The notes below the pieces were generated by a model. It made no database searches and was not told the origin of the DNA. It worked only from the letters and a program-made list of their open reading frames with translations. A program made the position numbers and the translations under genes. Shown here in pieces: positions 33,046-42,423 of a stretch of DNA of 64,000 nt; the stretch's first letter is position 1, and each line of letters begins with the position of its first letter. This DNA comes from Alphaproteobacteria bacterium (GTDB lineage Bacteria > Pseudomonadota > Alphaproteobacteria > Sphingomonadales > Sphingomonadaceae). Location of the stretch: the NCBI GenBank assembly GCA_030426245.1, contig JAUHYZ010000002.1:96260-160259 (forward strand), given 5' to 3'.

Positions 33046-35292
33046 ATGCGAATGCGCCGGCGCAGCATGATCGATCTTTACGCATTGCGAGCCACAGGCG
33101 TGCTGTTGCTTGCCGCGCTCAGCGTGCCCGCTGCAGCTCAGGATTCGGGGGATCGCGGAAGCAGCCCGGACGAACCGATCATCTCCGACGAGGAGTTTGA
33201 ACAAGCAATCCCTTCGCTCGACGCCGAATCCGATGAGGATGCAGAGAGCATCAGGGCGTGGGAAGAAGAACAGCGGCGTCTTGAAGATGCCGCCGTACGC
33301 GAGGCAGGTGGAATTCCGGTTCGCCGGCAGGAGTCTCGCGAGAGCGGCAGCGGATCGACAACTGGCGGGAAGGAGCCGGAGGATCACGTGCTACCGGCTT
33401 ATATGGACGGAGATTTCACCGAAGAACTTGCCGATCCGGCACCGCTCGATCCGGCACTTGAAGAGCCGCTCGTTCCTCTCTCCCAATTTGAAATCGAGCC
33501 TGTCGACGACAGCATTCTGGGGGAAGATCCGGAAAAGGACCAGGAACTCACCTATCGCTGGCGTATCGATGGTCTCGATGCGCTGGAAGGCACGGTGTCG
33601 GCAGGAGATATCCGGGGGCGTTTCAGCAGTCTCTCCGCCCTGGAAGAAGGAGACGGCGAAGCGTCGAACGGAGCCCAGGTCAGTGCGCGCCTCAATTCCG
33701 ACCTGCAATTGCTCAGCGACGTCTTGTCTGCAGCAGGCTATTTCGACGCGGTAGTCGGGCAGGCGGTCGAGTTGCCGGAGGAAGGCGGCGATGGCCCGAT
33801 GGTTGCCGTTCTAGAAGTCGAGCCGGGACCGCAATATCAATTCGGTGAGATTGCCTTCGATGCACCGCCCATTGAACCTGCGGACCTGATCGAACGGAAT
33901 TTCGCACCGGAAAGCGGCGATCCGATCCTTGCGGACGAGGTGCTGGCGGCCGAGGCCAATATTGCTGTGGCTTTGCCGCAAGCAGGCTATCCCTTCGTCG
34001 AAATCGGGGATCGGGATATCCTGCTGGATGAGCAGGCAGTGACCGGCGACTATACGCTTCCAGTCGAACCGGGCCCACGTTCGAGCTTCGGTGAGATGAT
34101 CGTTGATGGAAAACCCGTCTTCGAAGCCAAGCATATCGAGACGATTGCGCGGTTCGAAAAGGGAGATCTCTATGACAGCCGTATGGTCGACGATCTTCGC
34201 GAAGCGTTGGTGGCCACTGGATTGTTCGGCCTTGTATCGGTCGAGCCAAAGGATAGCGAAGAGGTGGCTCCTGATGAGACGACCTATGCCGATCTGGTCG
34301 TTCGGCAAGAGCCCGGGCCGCCGCGTTCGATCGCGGCAAGCGCTGGCTATGGCACGGGTCAGGGGCTGCGCGTCGAAGCAAGCTGGACGCATCGCAATCT
34401 CTTTCCGCCGGAAGGTGCGCTGATAGTCAGCGGCGTGGCGGGCACTCAGGAGCAGGGAGCAACGCTGACTTTCCGCCGGTCCAATGCCGGCAAGCGCGAC
34501 CGGACAGTGGAACTGGCGCTTGCGGCTCTGCATTCCGACTACGAAGCTTTCGATGCCTATACTGGCCGCCTTGCAGGCCGGATCAGTTATGAGAGCACGC
34601 CGATATGGCAGAAGCGGCTAACCCACAGCTATGGTTTCGAACTGATCGCAACCAGCGAAAAGAGCTACAATTTTGATTTGGGCGCGGATGATCGCGAATT
34701 GTACTACATCGCGGCGCTCCCCGGCCAGCTTGGCTTCGACACCACCAACGACCTTCTCGATCCAGTCGATGGTGTACGTGTTCATCTCAAGCTTTCGCCG
34801 GAGGTTACGTTCGGAGAGGAAACGCTGCTCTACGGGCGCGGAATGCTCGAAGGGACGGCATATCAGCCCTTCGGCAACTTCGTGCTGGCAGGCCGCGCGC
34901 GGATCGGCTCCATAGTTGGCGCGGACAGAGAAGATATCGCGCCGTCGCGCCGCTATTATGCCGGCGGCGGCGGGTCGGTGCGCGGTTTCGGATATCAGGA
35001 ATTGGGCCCTAAGGCGCCCGACGGGGATCCGATCGGCGGGCGGAGCCTGGTGGAAGGCGCGATCGAAGCCCGCTATCGTTTCGGGGACTACGGCGTCGTC
35101 GGCTTTGTCGATGCCGGCCAAGTCTATGAATCGGTTACCCCAGGCTTCGACGATATTCGTTTCGGCGTTGGCATCGGCGGACGATTTTATACGAATTTCG
35201 GCCCATTGCGCCTGGACGTCGCGATTCCCATCGATCGCCGTGAAGGGGAATCGAAGTTCTCGGTCTATGTCTCGATCGGGCAGGCATTCTGA
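33046..35292 (+). CDS. tamA: Omp85-family outer-membrane assembly factor TamA
   Basis: A 748-residue protein. A signal peptide (about residues 1-32, ending AAA before QDSG) is followed by an unusually acidic, low-complexity region (about 33-165, rich in Asp/Glu), POTRA domains (about 165-440) and an Omp85 barrel (to 748) ending in the aromatic C-terminal residue F. VRGFGYQELGP near residue 645 is the conserved R-G-F barrel-loop motif. It works with TamB in moving lipids or outer-membrane proteins across the periplasm. Its stop overlaps the tamB start (TGATG). The start is uncertain: an ATG at 33067 would also keep the signal peptide. Confidence 0.9.
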   Translation: MRMRRRSMIDLYALRATGVLLLAALSVPAAAQDSGDRGSSPDEPIISDEEFEQAIPSLDAESDEDAESIRAWEEEQRRLEDAAVREAGGIPVRRQESRESGSGSTTGGKEPEDHVLPAYMDGDFTEELADPAPLDPALEEPLVPLSQFEIEPVDDSILGEDPEKDQELTYRWRIDGLDALEGTVSAGDIRGRFSSLSALEEGDGEASNGAQVSARLNSDLQLLSDVLSAAGYFDAVVGQAVELPEEGGDGPMVAVLEVEPGPQYQFGEIAFDAPPIEPADLIERNFAPESGDPILADEVLAAEANIAVALPQAGYPFVEIGDRDILLDEQAVTGDYTLPVEPGPRSSFGEMIVDGKPVFEAKHIETIARFEKGDLYDSRMVDDLREALVATGLFGLVSVEPKDSEEVAPDETTYADLVVRQEPGPPRSIAASAGYGTGQGLRVEASWTHRNLFPPEGALIVSGVAGTQEQGATLTFRRSNAGKRDRTVELALAALHSDYEAFDAYTGRLAGRISYESTPIWQKRLTHSYGFELIATSEKSYNFDLGADDRELYYIAALPGQLGFDTTNDLLDPVDGVRVHLKLSPEVTFGEETLLYGRGMLEGTAYQPFGNFVLAGRARIGSIVGADREDIAPSRRYYAGGGGSVRGFGYQELGPKAPDGDPIGGRSLVEGAIEARYRFGDYGVVGFVDAGQVYESVTPGFDDIRFGVGIGGRFYTNFGPLRLDVAIPIDRREGESKFSVYVSIGQAF

Positions 35293-38200
35293 TGGCTGAC
35301 GAGACGGATCTGGACGTTGAAGAGACGCAGGGCGAAGGCAATAGCGCCTGGAGCCGCGTATGGCGCGTTCTGGCGGGTGTGGCGCTAGGCATTGTATTGC
35401 TGATCGTTGCGGGGCTGATCTGGCTCGACAGCCAGAGCGGCCACCGCTTCATCGCAAAGCAAATCTCCGGACTGGAGCTTGAGAATGGCATGACCATCAC
35501 GGTCGGCAGGATCGGCGGCTCCATCTATAGCGACATGACCCTGCACGACTTTGTGCTCGGCGATCCCCAAGGCGATTTCCTTGCCATTCCGGAGGCGGAG
35601 ATCGATTGGCGGCCGTTTGCCTATCTCTTCAACCACATCGATGTCCGCTCTCTTTCCGTGCCGTTAGCCCGATTGGATCGCGCTCCTCAATTCAAGGAGA
35701 CGCAATCGGAAGGTCCGCTCATCCCGGATATCGATATCGATATTGGCCAGCTTGCGGTCGGACGATTGGAAATCGATCCGGCAGTCACTGGGCAACGTCA
35801 TCGGGTGAGCCTGGCTGGAACGGCTCACATTGCCGATCGGCAAGTGCAGGTCTCCGCCGATGCGCGGGCGCTGAGCGGGCCGGATATCACGGGTGGAGAC
35901 CGGCTCGTTCTGAAAGTCGACGCTGCGCCTGAGCGCGAGCGGCTTGATGTCTCGCTCGATCTTACGGCGCCTTCCGACGGCCTGATTGCGGAATTGACCG
36001 GCAAGGAAGCGCCGGTCCGGGCTTCTTTGCGGGGCGAGGGCGATTGGAACAAGTGGGATGGCCGGTTCGACGCCTATTACGGAAATGACGAATTGGCCGG
36101 TATGCTGCTGACCGCACGTGACGGGACGGTCGCAGCCAGGGGCCATGTCAGGCCGGGGCTGTTGATGGAAGGCACGAGTGCCAACATGCTTGCCCAGCCG
36201 ACGGATATCGATCTGGCGGCGAAAGTGGATGGAAGCCGGGCCGACATCCAGAGCCGGATCGACAATGAGAACTTTGAACTCGCAACGACCGGAATCGTCG
36301 ATTTTGGCGCAAATCGATTTAATGGCTTCGCCGCCGAATTCAGGCTTCTTCGTCCGTCTGCGATTGCACCCGGCATTTCCGGCCAGGACGTTGTGGCCAA
36401 GGTTGCGCTCGACGGCGATTTCTCCGCGCCTGCCGCCACTTATGATATTTCCGCAGCACGGCTGGGCTTTGACGGCACGGCGATCGTCGGCTTGCGGGCG
36501 CAGGGCGATGCTTCGACGGATGGCGATGTAGTCCTGGTTCCGGTGCATGCGCGAGCGGAGCGGATTTCCGGCCTTGATGCAGCCGCGGGCCAGCTTTTGA
36601 CCAATATTCGGATCGACGGCGATCTGGCGATCCAGGGTTCGCGCATCCTATCGGACAATTTGGCCATACGTTCGGACAAGATCGATGCCACGGCCGTCCT
36701 CGTGGCCGACACTTCAACCGGGCTCTACACAGGCGGGCTGAACGGGCGGGTCGGAAATTACGAGATTGCCAGTGTCGGGCGCTTCGATGTCACGAGCGAT
36801 CTCGATCTTAAGCGCGACCGTGCCGGTATTTCGATAGAGGGGACCGTCACGGCACGAAGCCGCGAGATATTCAATAGCACGGCGCGTGATTTCCTTGGCG
36901 GCGATGGGCTGATTTCCAGCAATGTCGTCTATGACAGTGAAGGTACGGTGCGTGTCTCAAATGTTCAGATAGCGGCCCCCGAATTCCGCCTGACGGACGG
37001 CAGCGGAAGCTACGGCGTCGATGGCACCATGAGCTTCGAAGGCCGGGGCGTTTCTGACCGGTATGGCCCCCTCGCGCTCGACATCGACGGCACGGTCGAC
37101 GAACCTGTCGTGATAGTCCAGGCCGAGAAGCCGGGGCTTGGCATCGGGCTCGCAGGGCTGCGCGCAGAACTGCGCGGAACAGGGCAGGGCTACAGCTTCG
37201 CAGCGACCGGAGAGAGCGATTTTGGCCCGCTCGACGCGGAACTGACCATCCTGTCCGGGGAGGGCCCTCTCACAATCAATGTTGATCGCGCCGAATTTGC
37301 CGGACTGGATTTCGCCGGGCGCCTTGAGCAAAGCGCCGCAGGGCCTTTCACGGGCACGCTCACAGCCAATGGGTCGGGAATTGAAGGCGAGGCGCAGCTT
37401 CTTGCCGAAGGTGAATATCAGCGTGCGGTGATTGCCCTTAGAGCGCAGAATGCGCAGCTGCCCGGTGCCGCGGGCGTCACGATTGGGCGCGCGATTATCG
37501 ATGCCGACGTGACATTGTACGATCAGCCGCAATTGCAGGCGGATATGCAGCTCGCCAGTTTCTCGATGAATGATCTGGATATAGAGCGTGCGCGGGCGAA
37601 GCTCGACTATCAGGCAGGTAGCGGTTCGGCCCAGCTGCTCCTGAATGGCAGCCGATATTCCCGTTTCGACATCGCTGCGAATGCCAGCATGATGCCCGAT
37701 CTTTGGCGTATCGCCTTGCGCGGCCACGCAGCCGGGGTTGGCTTCAGGACGATAGAACCGGCTCGGATCGATCCGTCGAATGGCGAATATGAGCTTCTCC
37801 CCACAAGGCTCCGCCTGCGCGATGGCAGCATCCAACTTGCCGGCCATTACGGCGAGGACCTGCTGCTTCAGAGCAGAATTGCGGCAGTCGGCCTGGATAT
37901 CCTGCGTCCTATTCTCCCCGAGCTCGGGCTTGGCGGAAAGGTTTCGGGCAGCGTGGACTTCGAACAGCAAGGCAATGCGTTCCCCAGCGCCGATGCGCGC
38001 CTGACCATTGCCGATTTCACGCGGACCGGCCTCGCATCCGTCAGTCAGCCCGTGGATGTCAAATTGGTGGGCCGTTTGCTGCCGGACGGCGGAAATATGC
38101 GCGCAATCTTCGAACGGCGCGATACGGCCATCGGCCATCTTCAGGTCGATCTGCGGCCACTGGGGCCGGAAAGCGGCGCATGGCAGACGCGTCTGTTCGC

Positions 38201-39527
38201 TGCCCCGCTGCAGGGGGGCATGCGCTATAACGGGCCGGCCAGCACGCTTTTCTCGCTTGCTGCCTTGCCGGACCAGCATTTGACCGGTGCAATCGGTATT
38301 GCGGCGGATTTTTCGGGGCAGGTTCAAAGCCCGGTTCTGAGCGGCGTCGTTCGCGCTAACGACCTGACATATGCGAATGACAGCTACGGCACGAAGCTCA
38401 CTCAGATGCGTGTCCGTGGTACCTTCTCCAATGATCGCCTTGAGGTCACGGAACTGACGGCCAATGCCGGAGATGGCACAGTGTCGGGTAGCGGCTTTGT
38501 CAGCCTTTCCAGTGACAAGGGCTATCCGGTTCAGCTCGATCTCGAGCTGGAGAATGCTCAACTGGCCGACAATCAGGGCATGGCAACACGCGCCACCGGG
38601 ACGGTGAGCGTGGTCAACAGCCCCGAACAGCCTGCTCTTATCCAGGGCACGATCCGCTTGCCGGAAACGCGCTACCGTATTGTCAGACAAGGTTCTGCCG
38701 AGGTGAAAACACTCAGCGGAATTCGCCGTAAATCGAATGAAGCGCAGCTGGCGCGCGAGCGGAAAGCCGCCTCCGAAGCAGAGATGGGGGCCGTATCCAG
38801 CGTTCCGCGGGATTGGCGGCTGGAAGTCGATATCGTGGCCGATGATCGCGTTTATGTCAGCGGTATGGGCATGGAGTCCGAGTGGTCGGCAGACATCCAG
38901 CTGCGCGGGACCACCGGTGATCCGCGCGTGCTGGGCGGGATCGAACTTATTCGCGGTACGCTTGGCTTTGCAGGCCGGAGCTTCGAATTGCAGGAAGGCG
39001 GCCGGCTGCGCTTCAATAATGGCGATCCGACCAATCCAACGCTGGCGATCTCTGCAGTTGGCGAAGTGGACGGAGTGAATATCTCGGTCAATCTCAGCGG
39101 CTCGGCGACGGACCCCATTGTAAGCTTCAGCTCGTCGCCGTCGCTTCCGCAAGACGAGATCATGGCGCGCATCCTGTTCGGCAATTCGATCGGCGAGCTG
39201 TCGGCTGTGCAGGCAGTCCAGCTTGCCGCCTCGGTCAATGCGCTGCGCGGCAAGGGCGGCGGCCTAAACCCACTTGGTGTGCTGCAATCCGCGGCGGGTA
39301 TCGACCGTTTGCGGATCGTGGACGGCGACGAGGCGAGCGGGCAGGGGACATCCGTGGCAGTCGGCAAATATATCTCCAACGATGTCTATGTGGAGATCGT
39401 TACCGATACGCGTGGCTTCACTGCCACGCAGCTGGAAATCAGCCTGACACCTGCTCTGTCGATCCTGAGCCAGGTAGGCAGCTTCGGAACCTCGAACGTC
39501 AATCTGCAATACCGCAAGGATTACTGA
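35292..39527 (+). CDS. tamB: Translocation and assembly module protein TamB
   Basis: A 1411-residue AsmA/TamB-type protein. One TM helix near residues 16-42 anchors it in the inner membrane; the rest is a long periplasmic run of beta strands expected to form a hydrophobic groove. The C-terminal DUF490/TamB domain (about the last 350 residues) contains GTLGFAGRSFELQEGGRLRF split over two strands and DEIMARILFGNSIGELS, and ends NLQYRKDY. It spans the periplasm with TamA. Length is normal for alphaproteobacteria. It is translationally coupled to tamA and followed 2 bases later by a small lipoprotein gene. Confidence 0.92.
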   Translation: MADETDLDVEETQGEGNSAWSRVWRVLAGVALGIVLLIVAGLIWLDSQSGHRFIAKQISGLELENGMTITVGRIGGSIYSDMTLHDFVLGDPQGDFLAIPEAEIDWRPFAYLFNHIDVRSLSVPLARLDRAPQFKETQSEGPLIPDIDIDIGQLAVGRLEIDPAVTGQRHRVSLAGTAHIADRQVQVSADARALSGPDITGGDRLVLKVDAAPERERLDVSLDLTAPSDGLIAELTGKEAPVRASLRGEGDWNKWDGRFDAYYGNDELAGMLLTARDGTVAARGHVRPGLLMEGTSANMLAQPTDIDLAAKVDGSRADIQSRIDNENFELATTGIVDFGANRFNGFAAEFRLLRPSAIAPGISGQDVVAKVALDGDFSAPAATYDISAARLGFDGTAIVGLRAQGDASTDGDVVLVPVHARAERISGLDAAAGQLLTNIRIDGDLAIQGSRILSDNLAIRSDKIDATAVLVADTSTGLYTGGLNGRVGNYEIASVGRFDVTSDLDLKRDRAGISIEGTVTARSREIFNSTARDFLGGDGLISSNVVYDSEGTVRVSNVQIAAPEFRLTDGSGSYGVDGTMSFEGRGVSDRYGPLALDIDGTVDEPVVIVQAEKPGLGIGLAGLRAELRGTGQGYSFAATGESDFGPLDAELTILSGEGPLTINVDRAEFAGLDFAGRLEQSAAGPFTGTLTANGSGIEGEAQLLAEGEYQRAVIALRAQNAQLPGAAGVTIGRAIIDADVTLYDQPQLQADMQLASFSMNDLDIERARAKLDYQAGSGSAQLLLNGSRYSRFDIAANASMMPDLWRIALRGHAAGVGFRTIEPARIDPSNGEYELLPTRLRLRDGSIQLAGHYGEDLLLQSRIAAVGLDILRPILPELGLGGKVSGSVDFEQQGNAFPSADARLTIADFTRTGLASVSQPVDVKLVGRLLPDGGNMRAIFERRDTAIGHLQVDLRPLGPESGAWQTRLFAAPLQGGMRYNGPASTLFSLAALPDQHLTGAIGIAADFSGQVQSPVLSGVVRANDLTYANDSYGTKLTQMRVRGTFSNDRLEVTELTANAGDGTVSGSGFVSLSSDKGYPVQLDLELENAQLADNQGMATRATGTVSVVNSPEQPALIQGTIRLPETRYRIVRQGSAEVKTLSGIRRKSNEAQLARERKAASEAEMGAVSSVPRDWRLEVDIVADDRVYVSGMGMESEWSADIQLRGTTGDPRVLGGIELIRGTLGFAGRSFELQEGGRLRFNNGDPTNPTLAISAVGEVDGVNISVNLSGSATDPIVSFSSSPSLPQDEIMARILFGNSIGELSAVQAVQLAASVNALRGKGGGLNPLGVLQSAAGIDRLRIVDGDEASGQGTSVAVGKYISNDVYVEIVTDTRGFTATQLEISLTPALSILSQVGSFGTSNVNLQYRKDY

Positions 39528-39528
39528 G

Positions 39529-39738
39529 ATGCGTGCATGCCTCGGTCTTCCGATCTTGCTTGCCATCGGCCTGACCGCCTGCAGCGAAGAGCCGGATTTC
39601 GACGAAAGCTTTGCCGAGCAAAAGGCGCGGCTGGACGAGCAAGCTCAGGCGATCGAGCAGGAGATCGACCTCAGGATGCAGGAAAAGCAGCGCATGGAAG
39701 ACAGCGAAGAGCCTGCAGCCGCGCCTGCGTCCGAGTAA
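39529..39738 (+). CDS. Small lipoprotein downstream of tamB
   Basis: A 69-residue protein with a lipoprotein signal (LTAC, lipid-modified C18) and then a charged helical stretch (FAEQKARLDEQAQAIEQEID) likely to be a coiled coil, ending in a Pro/Ala-rich tail. It starts 2 bases after the tamB stop, so it is cotranscribed. Function unknown; a small periplasmic helper of the Tam system is possible. Confidence 0.7.
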   Translation: MRACLGLPILLAIGLTACSEEPDFDESFAEQKARLDEQAQAIEQEIDLRMQEKQRMEDSEEPAAAPASE

Positions 39739-39772
39739 GCGCTTACTCCATCCTTGCTGCCGCTAAGACGGG

Positions 39773-40342
39773 CTAGAGGATCGCTCCTGCGAGCAGCAGC
39801 AGCAGTTTCACATCGATGGCCGTGCCGCGTTCCCGGTGCTCGGCGATGACCTGCGCGATTTCCGCCAGCGATACGCGGTGCACGATGATATCCTCCCCAT
39901 GCGTACCGCCGCCTTCGCCGACCTTGGTCAGGCCCGTCGCCTTCAGCAAGGTGAAGCTTTCGCTCACCATGCCGGGTGAGGAATGAAATTGGCCCAGATT
40001 TTCCCAATGTTCGGCCCGGTAACCGGTTTCCTCTTCCAGCTCGCGCTGCGCAGCATCCAGCGCGAGTTCACCAACAGCGCCTTCATCGTCCCCGACAAGG
40101 CCGGCAGGCAGCTCCAGGCAATAGCTGCCCAGCGGCACGCGATATTGCTCCACCAGCAGGACGTCGCGCTCACCCTGCCGGGTTTCATCCAGGGCCAGGA
40201 TTACGGCGGCACCGATGCCGCGGGTGCGGCTGACATATTCCCAGCGCCCGCGTGTCTTCGCAGCGATGAAATCGCCCTGCCAGCGGATTTCTTCCGGCGC
40301 ATCCGCGTCCGGACAGGTAATCTCGCGAGTGTTCAAGGTCAC
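39773..40342 (-). CDS. Nudix hydrolase, ADP-ribose pyrophosphatase-like
   Basis: A 189-residue Nudix protein. The catalytic helix is E-x7-R-E-L-E-E-E-T-G-Y (AAQRELEEETGY); the preceding glycine lies two residues further away than in the textbook box. ELPAGLVGD before the box is typical of ADP-ribose/nucleoside-diphosphate-sugar pyrophosphatases (NudF-like). The GTG start overlaps the stop of the upstream TPM gene (GTGA), making it the last gene of the lemA operon. It is convergent with tamB's lipoprotein gene. Confidence 0.85.
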   Translation of the reverse strand: MTLNTREITCPDADAPEEIRWQGDFIAAKTRGRWEYVSRTRGIGAAVILALDETRQGERDVLLVEQYRVPLGSYCLELPAGLVGDDEGAVGELALDAAQRELEEETGYRAEHWENLGQFHSSPGMVSESFTLLKATGLTKVGEGGGTHGEDIIVHRVSLAEIAQVIAEHRERGTAIDVKLLLLLAGAIL

Positions 40343-41022
40343 ACCTCTATAAGCCGGTCGGGCAGTTCGTTTTGATCGTCTTCTTCGCGTGGGAAGTGCT
40401 CGGCCAGGATCGCGCCGACATCGCCAATCCCGGCGATCATGCCCGCAGCCAAATGGCCTTGTTTGATCTCTTCCAACAAGTCGGCCATGGCATTGCCCCA
40501 GACTTCGGGGTCGACCTTGTCGGCGATCGCATCGTCGGCAACGATTTCGGCGCGGTGTTCGCGCATCGAAAGATAGATCAGGATTCCGGTGCGGCCATGA
40601 GTCCGTCGCTCAGCCCCCACCTTGAAAAAGGAAACGGCGCGTTCCCGCACGCGCGCCGACTTGAGCGGACCGGGGATCAGCCAGAATTTGAGCGGCTGAT
40701 AGAGCTGGATCAGGAAGACGGCGACGAATTTGGTCACGCCGAAGCCCAGCGCCAGCGTCAGGACTTCCCAGAACGTCCAATCGTGGCCCCAATAGCCGAG
40801 CAGCCAGTCGATGTTGTCCAGATAGATCTGCGGAATGGCGGCGAATACAGCGATGGCCGTAAATGCCGCAAAGATGGACCAGGCGAGGGCGACATCGGCA
40901 TATCCGTCGGAGCGGTCGGCAATGATCGTCACGATTTCGCCCGAGGTCTGCGCCTCCGCGGCTGCCACTGCGTCGCTGACCTGCCGGTGTTCGGCTTCGT
41001 TCAGATAGATGGGTTTGGCCAT
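40339..41022 (-). CDS. TPM-domain membrane protein (no signal peptide)
   Basis: A 227-residue protein with a split TPM (DUF477) domain. The N-terminus reads AEHRQVSDAVAAAEAQTSGEIVTIIADRSDGY, two TM helices follow (about residues 47-65 and 85-107), then the rest of the TPM domain with RTHGRTGILIYLSMREHRAEIVAD broken by a loop and the late GMIAGIGDVGAILAEHFP. It is usually annotated as a putative membrane protein beside YgcG/LemA. Third TPM protein of this operon; 8 bases after the YgcG-like gene. Role in the envelope unknown. Confidence 0.8.
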   Translation of the reverse strand: MAKPIYLNEAEHRQVSDAVAAAEAQTSGEIVTIIADRSDGYADVALAWSIFAAFTAIAVFAAIPQIYLDNIDWLLGYWGHDWTFWEVLTLALGFGVTKFVAVFLIQLYQPLKFWLIPGPLKSARVRERAVSFFKVGAERRTHGRTGILIYLSMREHRAEIVADDAIADKVDPEVWGNAMADLLEEIKQGHLAAGMIAGIGDVGAILAEHFPREEDDQNELPDRLIEV

Positions 41023-41030
41023 GCTTTAGC

Positions 41031-41849
41031 TCACCAGCTCCCGCTCGCGCCGCCGCCGCCGGACATGCCGCCGCCGAAGCCTCCGAAGCCGCCTCCGCCG
41101 CCACCGAAGCCGCCACCTCCTCCAAAGCCGCCTCTGCTGCCTCCCAGAGCGCTACCGGCGCCCCACAGGATCACTGGAGCAATGCCCCCTCGGCGGAAGC
41201 GCCGACCGCGGCCACGGCCGCCGCCGTTCCGCCCGAATAGGAACACGAAGAACACGATGATGACGATCCAGAACAATACGCTTCCAAAGCTTGCCTCGCG
41301 GCCGGAGGCACGGCTCTGCTCTGCTGCTTCAGCTGCCTCGGCAATGGCTCTGGCGTCTTCCGGGCTCCGATTTAGCTGGGTGACGATTGCATCGACGCCG
41401 GCAATGATCCCGCTCGTCATGTCACCGGCCCTGAAGCGCGGTGTGATTTCACCGCGAATGATCCGGCCCGAAAGAATGTCCGTAATGTAAGGGTGAAGGC
41501 CGTATCCAACCTCAATCCGTACCTTGCGTTCATTTGGGGCGACCAGCAGGAGTACGCCAGCATCGCGCTCAGCGCCGCCAATTCCCCATGTCTCGAAGAG
41601 CTTGGTTGCGTATCTTTCGATTGCCTCTCCATCCAGACTTGAGACCGTCGCGACGATAACCGCCCGGCCAGTGCGCTCGTTATATTCTCGCAGACGGGCA
41701 TCCAGCGCGGCTTCCTGCGCATCTTCGATCACATTTGCGCCGTCATAGATGGGCCCCGCGGGGCGCTCTGGATAGGCTGCGCTTGCCGGTGCGGCGAGCA
41801 TGGCAAGAACGGCCAGAACGATGGCGAAGATCGCCTTCAATTGTCTCAC
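41031..41849 (-). CDS. YgcG-like TPM-domain protein with Gly-rich tail
   Basis: A 272-residue exported TPM protein. The signal peptide (FAIVLAVLAMLAAPASA) follows the GTG start, which overlaps the upstream stop (GTGA). The TPM domain runs about residues 27-170 (ALDARLREYNERTGRAVIVATV, GVLLLVAPNERKVRIEVGYGL, ITPRFRAGDMTSGIIAGVDAI), then one TM helix (SFGSVLFWIVIIVFFVFLF) and a C-terminal tail almost entirely Gly/Phe/Ser. This is the classical YgcG architecture. A longer upstream frame exists but is only the neighbouring gene's shadow. Confidence 0.85.
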   Translation of the reverse strand: MRQLKAIFAIVLAVLAMLAAPASAAYPERPAGPIYDGANVIEDAQEAALDARLREYNERTGRAVIVATVSSLDGEAIERYATKLFETWGIGGAERDAGVLLLVAPNERKVRIEVGYGLHPYITDILSGRIIRGEITPRFRAGDMTSGIIAGVDAIVTQLNRSPEDARAIAEAAEAAEQSRASGREASFGSVLFWIVIIVFFVFLFGRNGGGRGRGRRFRRGGIAPVILWGAGSALGGSRGGFGGGGGFGGGGGGFGGFGGGMSGGGGASGSW

Positions 41850-42409
41850 TCTGTGTCTTTCTCCGCAGCAGCACAGGCCGCTGCCGGTTGTTCGGGGGCA
41901 GGCTGGCTCTCGAGCCTGGAGACCAGCATCTCGGCTCCTGTCATCGTGCCGCGTGCCATGTCGCCCTGAGAGAAATGCGGCAGGATATTGTCTTCGATCA
42001 CATCTGCAGCGGCTTCTTTCGTGATTACTGTTTCCAGGGCGCATCCGACCTCAATTCTGACAAGGCGTTCGGAAGGCGCCACCAGCAGCAGCAGTCCGCG
42101 CTGCGAGATCGTGTCGCTGCCTTCCCAATTCCCCAGTGTATCTTTGGCGAGGTCTTCGATCGAGTTTCCGTCGAGCGAAGGGGCCGAGGCGACGAGGACG
42201 GCGTTGCCTGAATTCTCGAAATAAGCACGCAGCCTTCGGTCCAGCGATGCCTCCAGCGCTGAAGGCAGAATGTCCACCTCGTCCGAAACCAGCTTTGGTG
42301 GCGCAGCTGCGGGCGCATCGTTGCTGCACGCTGTCAGGGCGACGGCGGGCAAGACCACGCCTAGCGCGAGCTTCCTGGAAAAAGCCCGGCCAGGCGCTGC
42401 CTGAACCAT
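41846..42409 (-). CDS. TPM-domain lipoprotein
   Basis: About 187 residues. A lipoprotein signal ends in the lipobox LTAC, and a TPM domain follows (ALEASLDRRLRAYFENSGNAVLVAS, RGLLLLVAPSERLVRIEVGCAL, ILPHFSQGDMARGTMTGAEML). I start at the ATG at 42409; a TTG at 42427 overlapping the lemA stop is equally possible. It is the first of three TPM paralogues in this operon and closely resembles the YgcG-like TPM domain next to it, which suggests local duplication. Confidence 0.75.
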   Translation of the reverse strand: MVQAAPGRAFSRKLALGVVLPAVALTACSNDAPAAAPPKLVSDEVDILPSALEASLDRRLRAYFENSGNAVLVASAPSLDGNSIEDLAKDTLGNWEGSDTISQRGLLLLVAPSERLVRIEVGCALETVITKEAAADVIEDNILPHFSQGDMARGTMTGAEMLVSRLESQPAPEQPAAACAAAEKDTE

Positions 42410-42423
42410 CTGGCCTAGTGGCC

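Noticed and set aside
36957..39152. A 731-codon open frame antisense to tamB
   Set aside because: It lies fully inside tamB on the opposite strand, has no family-like pattern and reflects the high GC of the third codon position.
40372..41490. A 372-codon open frame antisense to the TPM genes, with a proline-rich stretch
   Set aside because: The proline run is the reverse reading of the YgcG-like glycine-rich tail.
41850..42044. A longer N-terminus for the YgcG-like gene
   Set aside because: The extension overlaps the lipoprotein gene, is Arg/Cys-rich, and hides a normal signal peptide that starts at GTG 41849.
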